Assembly: GCF_023973825.1 (NCBI RefSeq)
Contig: NC_090126.1
Span: 1,054,001-1,118,000 of the forward strand
Source: Plasmodium brasilianum
Lineage: Eukaryota > Apicomplexa > Aconoidasida > Haemosporida > Plasmodiidae
DNA: 64,000 nt
Reading direction: 5' to 3'
Shown: piece after piece, positions 1-12,430 of the stretch
Position numbering within the stretch: position 1 is the first letter of the stretch
Layout of the letters: each line of letters starts with the position of its first letter
Made by a program: the position numbers and the translations under genes
Notes under the pieces: model-generated
Databases searched by the model: none
The model's input: the letters and a program-made list of their open reading frames with translations, nothing else
Told to the model about the DNA's origin: nothing

Positions 1-3000
1 TCGTGGTGCTACTACCACTTCTGTTGCTATTTCTACTGCTACTGCTGCTGTCCGTACAAGTAACAATAGTAATAGTAATATAAAGTATAAAAAGTCTGAT
101 CTTAACACCTGTTACGATGTTAATAGGGACAATATTATTAATAATTATAATTATTATTCCGAGGCATTTAACAGAGCCACTTTAACAGTTGAACCGAAGA
201 AGGGAGATGAAAAAGACAAAGATGAAAAGACAATCCGCGTGAAAAAAAGTTCGTCCAAATTTTGCAATGAAACGTTGAAGTATGACGACACGCTGAAATA
301 CTTTGATACGTTCAAGTACGATGAAACATTTTTTTATAACAATAGGAACAGGAATAATTATAAAAACGAATTGTGCAGTTATAACTACAAAAGTAACAAC
401 AATTGCGATAACGGTTCTTTCTATTTTTGCGAAAATACGAAAGAGTACAACTTCCTAAATAGGCACGAGAATTCGTATATAAATAAGATTTTAAAAAGTT
501 TCAACTTCATTTTTAATATTTTAGAAAAAACAATAAACAGCACTGATGTGTCTCTTATCAATTATAACAAAAGCATAAACTCACTTAATAGAAACACATT
601 TAATAAGAATTATTTATTACCATCACCTAGTAATAGTCCTAATGAAAGTTTAGGTAATATAACAAATTTTATAAAAGAAATAGTAAATAAAATAGAATGT
701 TACTTTAACATGAATTTTAAGAGAAAAAATATACAGAATCATTTAAAAGATTTGGATGAACAAAAATTTAGAAATTTATTATACGATTCCAAAGCTATAA
801 GGAACTTAAAATGTTCCCATGAAGATTCTTTTTTTTACTCCTTAGAATTCCTATTTTTGGCATATATTTGTTCTAATTTTTTTTCAGATAATATATCAAA
901 AAATTATAAACATTTTTTCAAAACATTTAATTTTAATGATATGTGGCCAAGTAATCATCAAATAAAAGTCAAAGTATTACTGTCTTTAATATATATGATT
1001 TTATATGAAATAAATTTAATAGATTTAAGAGAGTTTTTTATACAAATATTAAAAATGATTTTATATAGATTTTATAATTATTTGGATTATAATGATTTGC
1101 AAATTTTTCAGTATATTTTTTTAAATATATCGAATTATACCTTATGTTCTTTTTACTCTATTACGGAAGATATAAGAAATATAATTAAAGTTAACCTAAC
1201 TACGTTTAAGGAATTTTTTTATATTTATAATTTATCAAAAACGAGAGAGACTCTTTATTGCTATCAAAATGTGTGGCAAAAGGAAAAAAAAAAAAGCGAT
1301 TTTTTTAGTAATTTTTTGACGTACTTTTTAAATAATAGGAAGGAATATACGTCTAATTATTGCGAATCAGGAAAAAATGAAATAAAAAGGAGTAGCTTGT
1401 CGTTTAACAATACAGAGATGAATTCGCCCAACATAGAGAGTAATAACCATTTGAAAGGAACAGATGGACATATAACCCAAGGAAGAGCTAATATCAACAA
1501 GATGGGGATTTATTCAAATAGCAGAATATACAACGAGACAGCTTTATTCGATCAGCCATTGTGTGAAGAGCATAATATAAAGGATAAATCCGAATTTGAA
1601 AAATTAAGTATAAACAGGAGTGAAGGTACTAATGATTATATTGCTACTGATCGTATTCTACATGGAACATATGAAATACAAAAGAGTAACTACGAAAGTG
1701 ATGTAGATTCATATTCAAACAATTCGGATAACTCATGTAACAGTAGTAGTATGCATTACGTGTTTGATTATTTTTCGAGCGAAAATTGTTTAGAAAAGAG
1801 CGATTTTGTGTTTTTAAAAAAAAAAAATAAAAATATAGAAGATTCGCAATCGCTATCGCCATCATTAGGAAGTAATTTCTTAGACAAGATATTAATGCAT
1901 ATAAATAGAAAAAACATAAACAGTAAAAAGAAAAAGATGGGAGGAGAGACATTTGATGAAACGCATAGTAGTTGTACATATGATGCTGCATCAGATGAAA
2001 GGGGAAGAGAAAACAAAATTAAAAATATCAGAAGAATTAACGAAATTGGAAGAATTAACGAAATTGGAAGAATTAACGAAATTGGAAGAATTAACGAAAT
2101 TGGAAGAATTAACGAAATTGGAAGAATTAACGAAATTGGAAGAATTAACGAAATTGGAGGAATTAACGAAATTGGAAGAATTAACGAAATTGGAAGAATT
2201 AACGAAATTGGAAGAATTAAAAAAAATAAAAAAATTAAACAGAATAGATTTGTTACTGTAAAGGAGGAGAATTATTGTAAGAACAAACATGATACCACCC
2301 ATTTTATAGAAAACAAAATAGAACATAGATATGAAACAATTTTACGTCATTTCCAAATCAATAGAGAAATATATATAGATAATTACATGAATAAAAAGAA
2401 TGAATTTATAGTAAATATACAACAATATAGAAATAGACTGAATTATTATGAGCATGTTAAACCAGAATATTATAAGGCTTATAATTTTGAAAAATGTTAT
2501 TATTTACCTGAAGAATTATTTGAAACGAACTGTTTTATATTTGCTCAAAATAAAAGTATGAGTAAACATAATTTTACTTTAGAAAAAAATAATTATGTAC
2601 ATGTATGTTTAAATTTATTAACAATAATAGATTTATATATGGAATATAAGGTAAATATGTTTAATAAACCTTTTTATTTTATCAAAAATTTAATTATTAC
2701 TTGCGCAAATATCAGTTTTTCCAAACATTTAAATCTTATATATATTAATTCATTGATAAGATTATGTCTCTTTGAACTCCGAATGGATAACTTGTTTACT
2801 TCCTCAAATATACTTGTTGAAATTTTGAACAATTTTGAAAAAATAAAATGTTATAAAAATGTTATGGGAATCATTTTTTATTTGTGTGGTTACTTACTAT
2901 TACAATATTTAAGTGTTCATTGTGCAAAAATGCGTGAAGACGATAGAAAAAATGAACTAATAGAAAAATATCATTATTATGTAAATTTAAAAAAAAATTC

Positions 3001-4219
3001 CTTTTGTACTATTCAAAAAAGAAAACTGAGTAAACAGAATTATGAAAAAATAAATTCTGCTATTCCAGATATGTTCAGTAATGCAAACGAAGTAAATAAT
3101 TTAGACAAATTTTTCATTTCTGCAGACGATTCGGTAAGTCCAAATGATGTACAACAAAACCACAGTATAAAGTATGTTTCTTCCTTCCCTTCAAGGGTGG
3201 TTGCTCATGAGAAGCAAGATAAAGTTCCTATGTTTGAAGACACTAATTTTTCACAATATGTGGTGGGCATGCAGGGACGAGCATCCCATTACGGCATTCT
3301 AAACAGCAGTAGCAACAACAATGACAATAACAATAATAACAACAGTTACAATAACAATAATAACAACAGTTACAATAACAATAATAACAACAGTTACAAT
3401 AACAATAATAACAACAATGACAATAACAATAATAACAACAGTTACAATAACAATAATAACAACAGTTACAATAACAATAATAACAACAGTTACAATAACA
3501 ATAATAACAACAATGACAATAACAATAATAACAACAGTTACAATTATAAGGGAAACTATAACGTCAACAATAGCAGTGGTGAAAAAAAAAAAAAAAGTAT
3601 TAATTCCACAAAAAAAAAATGCGCGAGAAAACAAATTCCACTAATGAAAAACCAAATAAAAATAACAGAATATTTTTCAAATATAAAAAATGAGAAATCA
3701 ATCGAAATATCATCCTATGCAAATTCGGTTGCATCGGATACGACTGTGCAAATGGATAGCTCATATGGCAAATGTATAAAAAAGAGAAAAACTTTTGAGG
3801 GGTTATCTGATCAGTTAATATTGGAAAAAGGGAAAATTAATTCATATCAAAATGTGGTTGGAAGTAAAAATGATTTTTATAATTTATTTGATCAAATAAA
3901 TAAAAGACAATTTTTTTTATTCCTTATTTGTTATTATATTAAACAAGCCTTATATTATTGGAAAAATGAGGGAGATAGTATAGGAATTTTCAATGGAATT
4001 CAACAAAAAAAAAGGATTAAAGATTCTTTCTTTTTCCTGATGTGTTCGTATAAATTTTTTTATAAATCTTCTCTATTTTTAACAAAACAAAGCAATATAC
4101 AAGATTATAAATTCCCATTTTTTAATTATGAACTATTTGAAACATACCATAAATTTTATACATATTACAAAGAAATATTTATTAGGTGCAACAATGGAAA
4201 TGTAATCAATGTGTTATAG
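1..4219 (+). CDS. Large Plasmodium protein of unknown function with a PIP box (5' end outside window)
   Basis: The reading frame (codons from base 2) is open from the left edge to the TAG at 4217-4219, so the gene is 5'-truncated by the window; 1405 residues are visible. An apparent start near 239 is a GTG inside the frame, not a real start. I do not recognise the family. Two predicted helical, F/Y/L/I-rich blocks (about 780-1320 and 2340-3030) are separated by Ser/Asn/Glu-rich linkers. An 18-bp tandem repeat encodes about ten copies of RINEIG (about 2030-2220), and an Asn-rich repeat lies at 3300-3545. At 3653-3676 the protein reads QIKITEYF, an exact Q-x-x-I-x-x-[YF]-F PCNA-interacting motif, just downstream of a Lys/Arg-rich stretch. 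A conserved helical C-terminal block follows (3870-4219). The PIP box suggests work at replication forks or in repair; this is inference. That it is a real gene is near certain from codon use and length. Confidence 0.85.
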   Translation, partial: RGATTTSVAISTATAAVRTSNNSNSNIKYKKSDLNTCYDVNRDNIINNYNYYSEAFNRATLTVEPKKGDEKDKDEKTIRVKKSSSKFCNETLKYDDTLKYFDTFKYDETFFYNNRNRNNYKNELCSYNYKSNNNCDNGSFYFCENTKEYNFLNRHENSYINKILKSFNFIFNILEKTINSTDVSLINYNKSINSLNRNTFNKNYLLPSPSNSPNESLGNITNFIKEIVNKIECYFNMNFKRKNIQNHLKDLDEQKFRNLLYDSKAIRNLKCSHEDSFFYSLEFLFLAYICSNFFSDNISKNYKHFFKTFNFNDMWPSNHQIKVKVLLSLIYMILYEINLIDLREFFIQILKMILYRFYNYLDYNDLQIFQYIFLNISNYTLCSFYSITEDIRNIIKVNLTTFKEFFYIYNLSKTRETLYCYQNVWQKEKKKSDFFSNFLTYFLNNRKEYTSNYCESGKNEIKRSSLSFNNTEMNSPNIESNNHLKGTDGHITQGRANINKMGIYSNSRIYNETALFDQPLCEEHNIKDKSEFEKLSINRSEGTNDYIATDRILHGTYEIQKSNYESDVDSYSNNSDNSCNSSSMHYVFDYFSSENCLEKSDFVFLKKKNKNIEDSQSLSPSLGSNFLDKILMHINRKNINSKKKKMGGETFDETHSSCTYDAASDERGRENKIKNIRRINEIGRINEIGRINEIGRINEIGRINEIGRINEIGRINEIGGINEIGRINEIGRINEIGRIKKNKKIKQNRFVTVKEENYCKNKHDTTHFIENKIEHRYETILRHFQINREIYIDNYMNKKNEFIVNIQQYRNRLNYYEHVKPEYYKAYNFEKCYYLPEELFETNCFIFAQNKSMSKHNFTLEKNNYVHVCLNLLTIIDLYMEYKVNMFNKPFYFIKNLIITCANISFSKHLNLIYINSLIRLCLFELRMDNLFTSSNILVEILNNFEKIKCYKNVMGIIFYLCGYLLLQYLSVHCAKMREDDRKNELIEKYHYYVNLKKNSFCTIQKRKLSKQNYEKINSAIPDMFSNANEVNNLDKFFISADDSVSPNDVQQNHSIKYVSSFPSRVVAHEKQDKVPMFEDTNFSQYVVGMQGRASHYGILNSSSNNNDNNNNNNSYNNNNNNSYNNNNNNSYNNNNNNNDNNNNNNSYNNNNNNSYNNNNNNSYNNNNNNNDNNNNNNSYNYKGNYNVNNSSGEKKKKSINSTKKKCARKQIPLMKNQIKITEYFSNIKNEKSIEISSYANSVASDTTVQMDSSYGKCIKKRKTFEGLSDQLILEKGKINSYQNVVGSKNDFYNLFDQINKRQFFLFLICYYIKQALYYWKNEGDSIGIFNGIQQKKRIKDSFFFLMCSYKFFYKSSLFLTKQSNIQDYKFPFFNYELFETYHKFYTYYKEIFIRCNNGNVINVL
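2030..2220 (+). repeat. 18-bp in-frame tandem repeat (RINEIG)
   Basis: About ten near-perfect copies of the 18-mer ggaagaattaacgaaatt, with one copy (near 2157) carrying a single A-to-G change that turns Arg into Gly. The period is a multiple of three, so the array is read without frame change in the gene at 1-4219; the other frames, including antisense, are also free of stops. Confidence 0.95.
3300..3545 (+). repeat. Asn-rich coding microsatellite with higher-order structure
   Basis: Repeats of a 24-bp unit encoding SYNNNNNN, grouped in blocks of three copies and separated by NNDNN variants, so a longer period overlies the 24-bp one. It lies in frame inside the gene at 1-4219 and is typical Plasmodium low-complexity sequence. 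Confidence 0.9.
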
Positions 4220-5912
4220 TAAAAGGGAATAAGGCGACTGTTACTGAAGTATTAAACTGTGTCAGTTGTATACAAACTGGTAAACTAAAATGAAGAACTA
4301 CATTTTGAAAGTCCATAATGATAAGGAAAACACAACACACATTTTATATTCGAAAAATATTTCAGATTATTTTTTTGTGTGTGTGTTCCTGAAATGAAGG
4401 AAAAAAAAAAAAAAAAAAAAAAACAGTAAAAATTTTGTAAAACGTATGGCAAAAAATTTGTGAAGGACATTTTTTTTTTAAGCAACAATTTATTCGTATG
4501 GTTACAATAGAACTTTAAATGTTATGGAGATACCTTAGAGTATTTTTTTTTTTTTTTTTTTTTTTTTTTGGTTTATATTTGTTTAACCTGTAACTGGTGA
4601 TCTATGGAACATTTGTTCTCCCTTCAGGTTACAAAAGTGTTATAGAAAAAGTGAGCCTACATTCTAATTATTATAATAATTGTCATCCAATTTTGTTTGC
4701 TTCCATAGCTTATGTTTTTTATGATAAACTATTTTTAATTTTTTGTTTTCAAAATTTATAAATACCCATTCTGTGAAATATAACATGGTTTACCTACGAG
4801 CAATTCAATATACATCAATATACTTGGAGCGCAGTATATCTTTGTATATTTGTATATATGTAAATCAAGATTTGCCATTTTTTCGTTGTAAAGAGGAATG
4901 CCTTTGAAGATTAAACAATTTTAAATTTTAATTTTTTTTTTCTTTCCAATTTTGAAGTGTAAGCCCTCTTTTAAAAAGTGTGCTTTCTGTTCGGCGATAT
5001 AGAAAAATAAAGAACATATACGTGCCTATATATATATATATATATATATGTATATGCGCATACATATATAGTCATGCATATATATATGCAGTGCACTGCT
5101 TAAATACCACCAATTCACACCTACTACTTAATACGTGTGTGATGTATGTATCTTCACGCAAAAGAATCTTTTTTCCAATTCAAGTTTGAATATGCCATTT
5201 TTATTTCCTTTTTTTTTTTTTATAAAACATTACACTTATTTGTTTACTCTTTTTAGTTTTTTTATTAAGTATATTAAGTAATTTACCTCTAAAATTATTT
5301 GTATAGGCTACATATTAAAAGTGAATACTTTGACACTTTTGTGTAGCTTAAGCAGTTAAATATCTTTCAGCAAAAATAAGGCTGAAACAATTTTAAAATT
5401 GTAAAAAATGAGGAGTGATAAAAAAAAAAAAAGTTGTTTCCATTTTTTTGTATTCATGAATGTGATTATTTAAATTAACATGAATAAAGTTATTAAGGTA
5501 AATAAGAATGCAACAACATAATGCTTTTTTCCAAAGGTGTTTTTATTTTTTTCTGTCATTAACATTTTAGCACTTCACAGAACAAGGGGGGCATTTAACT
5601 AGTGAACATGTACATGTATATATATATGTATGAATGTACGTACGTATATATTCATGTTGTGCCCTGTGCATACATTGCGGAGTTGTATGAAGAATGACTT
5701 TCAAAGGAGTTTCAGGAAAAACAGCAGTTTTTAAGTTATATGTAGATCGTACAATTGCTGAACTGCTGTACTGTTATACTGTTATATTGATGTGCTTTTT
5801 ACCCTACTCAAATAATTAACTCCTACATTCATATGTACACATATATATGTACGGTTCTCATACATGTAGTTACGTGTAACTGTGTGCACATATATTTTTA
5901 CGTAAAAATGAG
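4220..5912. other. Intergenic region between two same-strand genes
   Basis: About 1.7 kb of AT-rich DNA: poly(A) near 4400, poly(T) at 4543-4570, (TA)n near 5030-5050, and TACATG-rich palindromic stretches at 5605-5650 and 5830-5895 just before the next start codon. It should hold the 3' UTR of the first gene and the promoter/5' UTR of the second. I see no further coding exon or RNA gene. Confidence 0.7.
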
Positions 5913-8900
5913 ATGATATGTTACCTTTTCATTCTCATTTTTGTGTCGGAATTTTGGCAAAAATTGAGCAGTCAATTTTGTAATCGTAAAAACATCAAAG
6001 AGGCCGATTCATTATTACTAAATGTTAAAACTAAAATTAATAAGAGAAAGTATAAGCTTTACAGAAGTAGTAATAAGTTTTCAACAAGTGAGATAGAAAA
6101 TATATTTTCAAAATTAAAAAATATTAATGTACTTTCAAAAATTAAAAGGACTGGTTTTACCTTGTTAAAGAAGGTAGGTTTCCACATAAAGGATACCTCT
6201 TCTTTGGAAAGATCATGCTGTTTCAATTACTACCTGTGTAATTATATAAAAAGAAAATGTCCAAGCGTATGTACAACCTATATAAATGGTAACGACGTTA
6301 ATGAAAATAATAATGATAATGATGAATATAGTGATAGTAATAATAACGCACTGCTAGATAACTATGCGAAAAAATTAATTATTACAAATAATAAAGAAAA
6401 GAGCGGATCGTTAAATTCCTTGAAAAATGTAAACTCCGTTTGTGAAGGTGATACCTTTTTCATTGCGAACAAAAATTATTTTAAAAACGTAAAGCATGTT
6501 ACGTACAGAGGTAAAACTACTACTCAGGCTTTTATCTCATCAACTAACAATATAAAAATTAAGCGTAACAGGTTTAAGTTGTTTAGGACATTCACTTACT
6601 GGGGGAGAGAAAACTTCTTTTGCACTGAGCAAAGCAGCATGCACAAATTAACCAAGTCTAATAACGTTTTTTCCCTTAAAAATAAGAACACAAGTTGTAG
6701 CAGTTGCAACATGTTAGACTGTGGTAATAGTTGCGTAAAAGGATATAATGTAGTTTATGTTAAATCATTCATAAATAATATTTTGAAAAGCAGCTTCATA
6801 TACAACTACGTAGCAGATAAAGATATGAAGAGGTTATTGCAAGAAATAAATTTTTTATTTTATAAATTACAGATACATAGTTATGAAGAAGGAAATTTAT
6901 CGAAAGAAGAAGGTGTCATTACGAATGTGTTGAGAGAAAGATATATAGAAAAAAACAAAAAAAAAGACGATCAACTTTACATGCAGCAGCTTCATAGTAC
7001 AATACATGATGAAATAAATAAAGCAGATGTTTCCTTTAGAAATAGTTGCATAAATTGCTCTGAAAAGGATTGCAATCGTTCGTTCAGTCATAAAAGTACG
7101 GAGGTTATTCTGAAAATTTGGTTAATCCCTTTGCATTTAATGTTTATTAACAAATGGATGGATACCCTTCTTGTAAATTATCTGCATGAGAATAATTGCA
7201 CTAGGGAATATTTCATAAAAAATAATATTCTTATTAAATGTGAAAATGATCTTGAAAAAAGGTTATTCTTCCATTTACAGTGTTTTTATTACCTTTTTTT
7301 TGAAGTAGGGAGAGGTGGAGGAAATATTACATATGATAACTATGACCAGATTAATGATACATGCAATAGTTCTACAAGTCATCGTGAAGTAGGTAATGGT
7401 TCATTGCATATTGACACTTCACATGGGTGTACTACACATAATAGTAGCAGTCGTGATAACAGTACCAACAAGGACAGTTTAAACCAAGGGGACGTAAAGT
7501 TACTGCTCCATAATGTTCAATGTGAGGAGAAAAGAACAGAACAAAACGACACTATTTTTTTGAATCAGAAAAATAACACAATTGATGTTGCAAAGAAGAA
7601 GATTATTATTTACCTCTATAGGGACAATGATGAAAATATGGGAAAATTTTATTCGTATTTAAAACGTATTTATAAAAATGAGTGCATTAGTTTTTTTAAT
7701 TATGAAAGATATGTACACCACGATAATTCTTCTTTTATAATATTATTATCCTATGAAGAGTTTTTAAACTTGTCTTTCCATTGGAATAACAATTCACTTA
7801 ACATTTTTGAACAATACGTGAACAACAAGGTAAGTAGTGCAACAGAATGCTCCAACTTGTTCAAGCTATTTACAAAGCTCCTTACAAACCCGACTCGTAA
7901 CAGCAATAATATTGCAATGGAGATAAAAGGAAACTGCTATGATTACACATTTAAAATATTTTTGGACGATTTTAATTTAAAATATAATTATGAAACTGGC
8001 GTAATTGAAAAAAACTTATATGAGAATCTTTTTTCAATAATAAATTGGAATGAAAAAAGAGCAGTAACGTTATATTTTTTGTCTTCTAAACATTTCAATT
8101 TGCAGTTATTTAAAATATGGGTTGAAAATATCCATAAAAACTGTACTTTTTTAAATTTAACAAAAAATAAGCATTTTTTTGTATTACATAAAAAATTTAT
8201 TCTGAAACTTGATGAAATATGCGATGCGTATGATGACGGCTCAAATAAGCAGAGCGCAGAAGAGAAGGAAAAAAGACCTATTGGATCGAGCGTCGAAATT
8301 ACAACAGTAGAAAACAAGATTCTTGGTCTTGTAAAAAATAAAAAAAAAAATATCTCAAATGAACGAGCAGCGAAAAGTTTGCTACTATTTAAAAATTGCA
8401 GAAAGGATATTATTATCAACTATTTAAAAGAACATAATTTGTATAATTTAAACAAATTAAAAAAAAAGGATAAAAAAATAAAAAGAAAATTAAATATAGC
8501 TAGGAGATTTTTCAAAAAAAAAAAAAGATATAATATGAACAACTTGGAAATATCGCATTATATAGATTTCATTGTTAATAAAAAAAAAAAAGGAAGTATA
8601 TTTTTTAAAAAAAAAATTATTGATCTGGAATACATAACAAAAGAGGAAAATTTACAATTACAAGACAAAATTAATATATTAACCAAGAATGTGCATATTG
8701 CTTATCAGGCTGATAGTATAAATGAACAAGAAGGATATGAGTGTAAAGACATTTTGTCGGATAGAACTATATTATCAAATTGTCATAGGAAAAATAGCAA
8801 TTTCTCTTTTTTAAAAAATCAACAACGGAATAATCTACAAACAGGGGAAATTCCGAACGATACTGAGGGGAAACATGGTAGTAATAATTATCTTGTAAAT

Positions 8901-11900
8901 GGAGACCAGCATATTTTTAATCAAACATATGTGCGCCGCAAGACACAACATGCGGTAATTCTTCCACAGCAAAGTAAATTTTGTGAAAATAAATTAAAAT
9001 TTTTTTATTTGAAAAAAGACGATATAATAAAACAAAATGATAACAGTTCAATTAATGAAACGGAAGTTGTGGAAATATATCCATGTATTTATTACATATT
9101 TAACACGGAAACATTCCTAAATTTTTCGACGGAGCTATATGAACGGATGGATGTTTTAGATGAACTGTTCATGCAAAAGTGCAGATATCTTTTAAAAAAA
9201 TATGAACATGTCATACACAAAAATTTGAATTTTAAAAAATATTTAGCAAAAGGCCTTTTTTTAATTAACCAAAAATTAAACAAATATGAAATAAAATTTG
9301 TTAAAGAGTTATTAAAGAATAATATTTTGAAAGTTATATTATCGTGTGTTGATATTTCATCTGAGGGTATCGAGGTGAACAGTGTGTTCATCGAGGACGT
9401 TCAGGTACACATGACGAAGAAGCGGATACAATATAACCGACTGATTGATATGATAAACCATTTTCATAGTCACGTTTTTTACAATGTAGAATATAATGAG
9501 AAAAATAGTTTTAGAGATACAAATTACGAGAGAGGTGGTATGTCTCATATGCATCGCGATCGAAATGATATTAAGGATACACATGAAGGATTTAAGAACG
9601 GGGAAAGCGCGTCCGATGACATGCACAGGTTGCATTTTATTAAATATTTTATTTTTCTAAATTTTAGAAATATATTTAGAAAGTATACATTGTCAAACAA
9701 TGATCTGTTAAATTTATCAAAAAATTCAAGAAATTATTTTTTAATTCTGAAAAGGTATGAAGATGCTCCAGTACTTTTAAACATACAAAATCATAATTAT
9801 TTAAACCTATCAAATATGCATAAACCTATAATTATTGATTTTTATTTTAACTTGTACTATTTCAGTATTATTAGAGGTATTTCTCTTCGTACAAGTGTTT
9901 TTGACAATATGAAGAAGGATAGGGAAGAGCATATAAAGGATTCCTTTATTATGGATAAATTTTATAGTTCATATTGCAAAAGTTTGGAAGGGGACAAGGA
10001 AGGAAAATTATCTTATTATATCAATGATAATATAAATAGCTGCGCAAAAGAGGAAAGTCAATTTATTGTTTACAAGTTTTTTAGTAGTAAATATAGCAGG
10101 AGTGTACCATCGGGAGGTCGTGAGCTATTTAATATCATTAGCAATATAGTAGATACCTCATTTAACATTCATAAAATTTACAAATATAGACAATTGAACG
10201 AATCGATATTGATAAATAGTTATATACATATAAGTAACAATATAACATACGCCATAAACTATTTTGAATTTTTATACTTTTATTTTATGAACAATAAAAA
10301 TTTAGAGCACGTTTTTGAACAAACTAGATACAGCTTTTTCAATTTCCTTTTGATGGAAAGGGTTAAATACGAGAAGGAATATATCAAATATAATAAGGAA
10401 TACAAAATAGCTATATATAAGAATAAAGTCGAGAAAATAAAAAAATATTTCGATGTAGACTATGCTTATATGTATTATAACACATATATTAATTATAACA
10501 AGCTAAAAAAAAGAATTACGTGTATGGTAAAGAAATTATACAAAGAAAAGTATGACCTCCTGTTGATGAATCTAAAAAGTAATTATAAAAATAAAGTGGT
10601 GTTAACAGTTTACAAGAGTCCTTGCATAGTTTTAGATATATATAAAGCAAAAAAGGAAAAAACGGAAAAAACTGAAAAGATGCAAAATAATTTATACATA
10701 TGTGTGAACGATATGAACGAGTTATTCATTTGCAACATATACTTTTTTTATTCAGTTGTGAAAAATGAGAAGTTGTATAATTATATAAAGGAAAAAAATA
10801 AGCATATAAACTATTTTGACCATTTATTTCTGAAAAGGGAAATTCAAAGATGCACAGTATTTAGTAAGGAGCATAACTTCCCCTTTGATATACACAAAAA
10901 GGGGGGGTCCAAATGGAGGGAGCTAAAAACAGAAGAGGCGCAAAATGGAGTATCGCAAGTCGGAGAGCCGGAAAAAGAATGCAACAGGTACGCCATTAGT
11001 ACAAGTGAAAAATATATTTTTCAATTTTTCGTTAATAAAATAAAATTAAATAACCCACAAAATTATGCGGAAAGGAAAAATTATGATAAAAAGGAAGAAA
11101 ATTTTCAACAAGATGGTACAGAAAAATTAATAAACATTGACGATATACTTTTTAATTCTTATAATGAAAGCTTATATTATATAAAAAATTATGCAGTCCT
11201 ATATTTAAAAAAGTTGAAAAAGATGAAAAAAGTGTTATACTCACAATATATAAGAAGGAAAAAGGATATAAGACAACAAAAAAATAAAAAGGAAAAAATT
11301 ATTTTAAATAATCTTCGAGCATTTCAGTTGAGTGAACACAACAACATGGAAAATCACGAGAAAAAACTTTCCAAATATTACAGGAAAATTCGTGACTTGA
11401 ATGAAGTGAAGAAAAATTACATATTTCCTTACAGTAACTCAGGTGATTTAAATAAAAGTCTTTTAAATATTTCTCTTTTAAATCACGAAGAATGTAAGGA
11501 AAGAAACAAGGATAAAAGTAAGAAAATATTAAGTATAAAAATTATGCGTGCTCTAAGTATGTACAAAAAAAAAAAAAATATCGGTAACAGAAACAGTTAC
11601 TTAAATGAATTAAATAAAATAAATCGCATTTTTGGGAACAAAAAGAACACAAGTATAAGCGAATTTTATAACATCCTTTCGCTCCTCAAAAATTTTAATC
11701 TCATAGACAATTTAAAAAGTTATATAAATCCTTATATAAAAAATACTTTGTGGCTTTACATAACAACACTATACGTCAACCATAAATATTCATTATGTGC
11801 AAATGAATTTAATGTACATCCTGAACTGTTAATAATTATTTTTTATATCTGCTTCTCTAAAAATAAGCCTGATTATGTGTGTAATTATTTGTCCTCCTTT

Positions 11901-12430
11901 CAAATTTCAAATGGTTTCCTACGCGAGGTGGTGACCGATATATTTGCGTACAAAGAGCTGCTGTCATTCGTTCAGCGGAGGTGAGAAAAAGATTTGCGCA
12001 AAGCTGGATGCACATGCATATATATATATATATTGTTTTTGTTTGTTTGCGCGCATATATATGTATATATGTGTACATATAAATATATTCACATTTGTAT
12101 ATAAATGCATCGGCGAACATGCATACATACGCTTTCTCCGAATGTTTGATAAATAATTTCACATCGCCCATTTTTTTATTTCACAGGTTTAAAATTAATA
12201 TAGATATTATGTTTAACTTATGCGAGCTTGATGACGTTCTCGAAGGATTGGTCCATTTAAAAAATGGGAGTTTTGGAAATATTAGCGAAAATGTTGTAGC
12301 AAAACTAACTCAACTGACTTTGATATTACAAAATGGATTATTACGAAATTTTAATAAAAATATAAATAAAATTATTTTAAACTTTATTAAATATATCAGA
12401 GAATTGAAAAAGTACAAAGAAGGTACATAA
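5913..12430 (+). CDS. Diverged Ski2/Mtr4/ISE2-type helicase-like protein, probably catalytically inactive
   Basis: Two exons: 5913-11980 and 12187-12430. The donor is CGGAG|GTGAGA, the acceptor TTTCACAG|G, and the phases agree; 2103 residues. By eye the order of segments follows Ski2-like helicases. IFLDDFN with a following YETGVIEKNLY (D685-N688) sits where DEVH and its EERGxxWEE tail should be. SSK (724-726) replaces SAT. A motif-IV-like YPCIYYIFN lies near 1056, and LKVILSCVDISSEGIEVNSVFIED (split here only for naming; about 1140-1160) resembles motif V. YNRLIDMINH (1174-1183) occupies the place of motif VI but lacks its arginines. No Walker A is found. A SFFNF helical stretch (near 1475) and the C-terminal 150 residues resemble the arch/DSHCT part. 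The N-terminus starts with a hydrophobic run (MICYLFILIFV) followed by a Lys/Asn-rich segment, which could be a signal plus plastid transit peptide. Gene certain; family assignment moderate; inactivity is inferred. Confidence 0.6.
11981..12186 (+). other. Intron of the helicase-like gene
   Basis: 206-bp intron with GTGAGA donor and TTTTTTTATTTCACAG acceptor. Removing it joins CGG AG to G TTT and continues the frame into a conserved-looking helical tail. Confidence 0.85.

Noticed and set aside
1953..2326. EELTKL and SSNFVN repeat frames
   Set aside because: Other-frame readings of the RINEIG array inside a clearly coding gene.
6505..6530. GKTTT stretch as a Walker A motif in the helicase-like protein
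   Set aside because: It reads YRGKTTTQAF, lacks the GxxxxGKT spacing and lies about 480 residues before the DDFN segment, too far for a RecA domain without a clear link.
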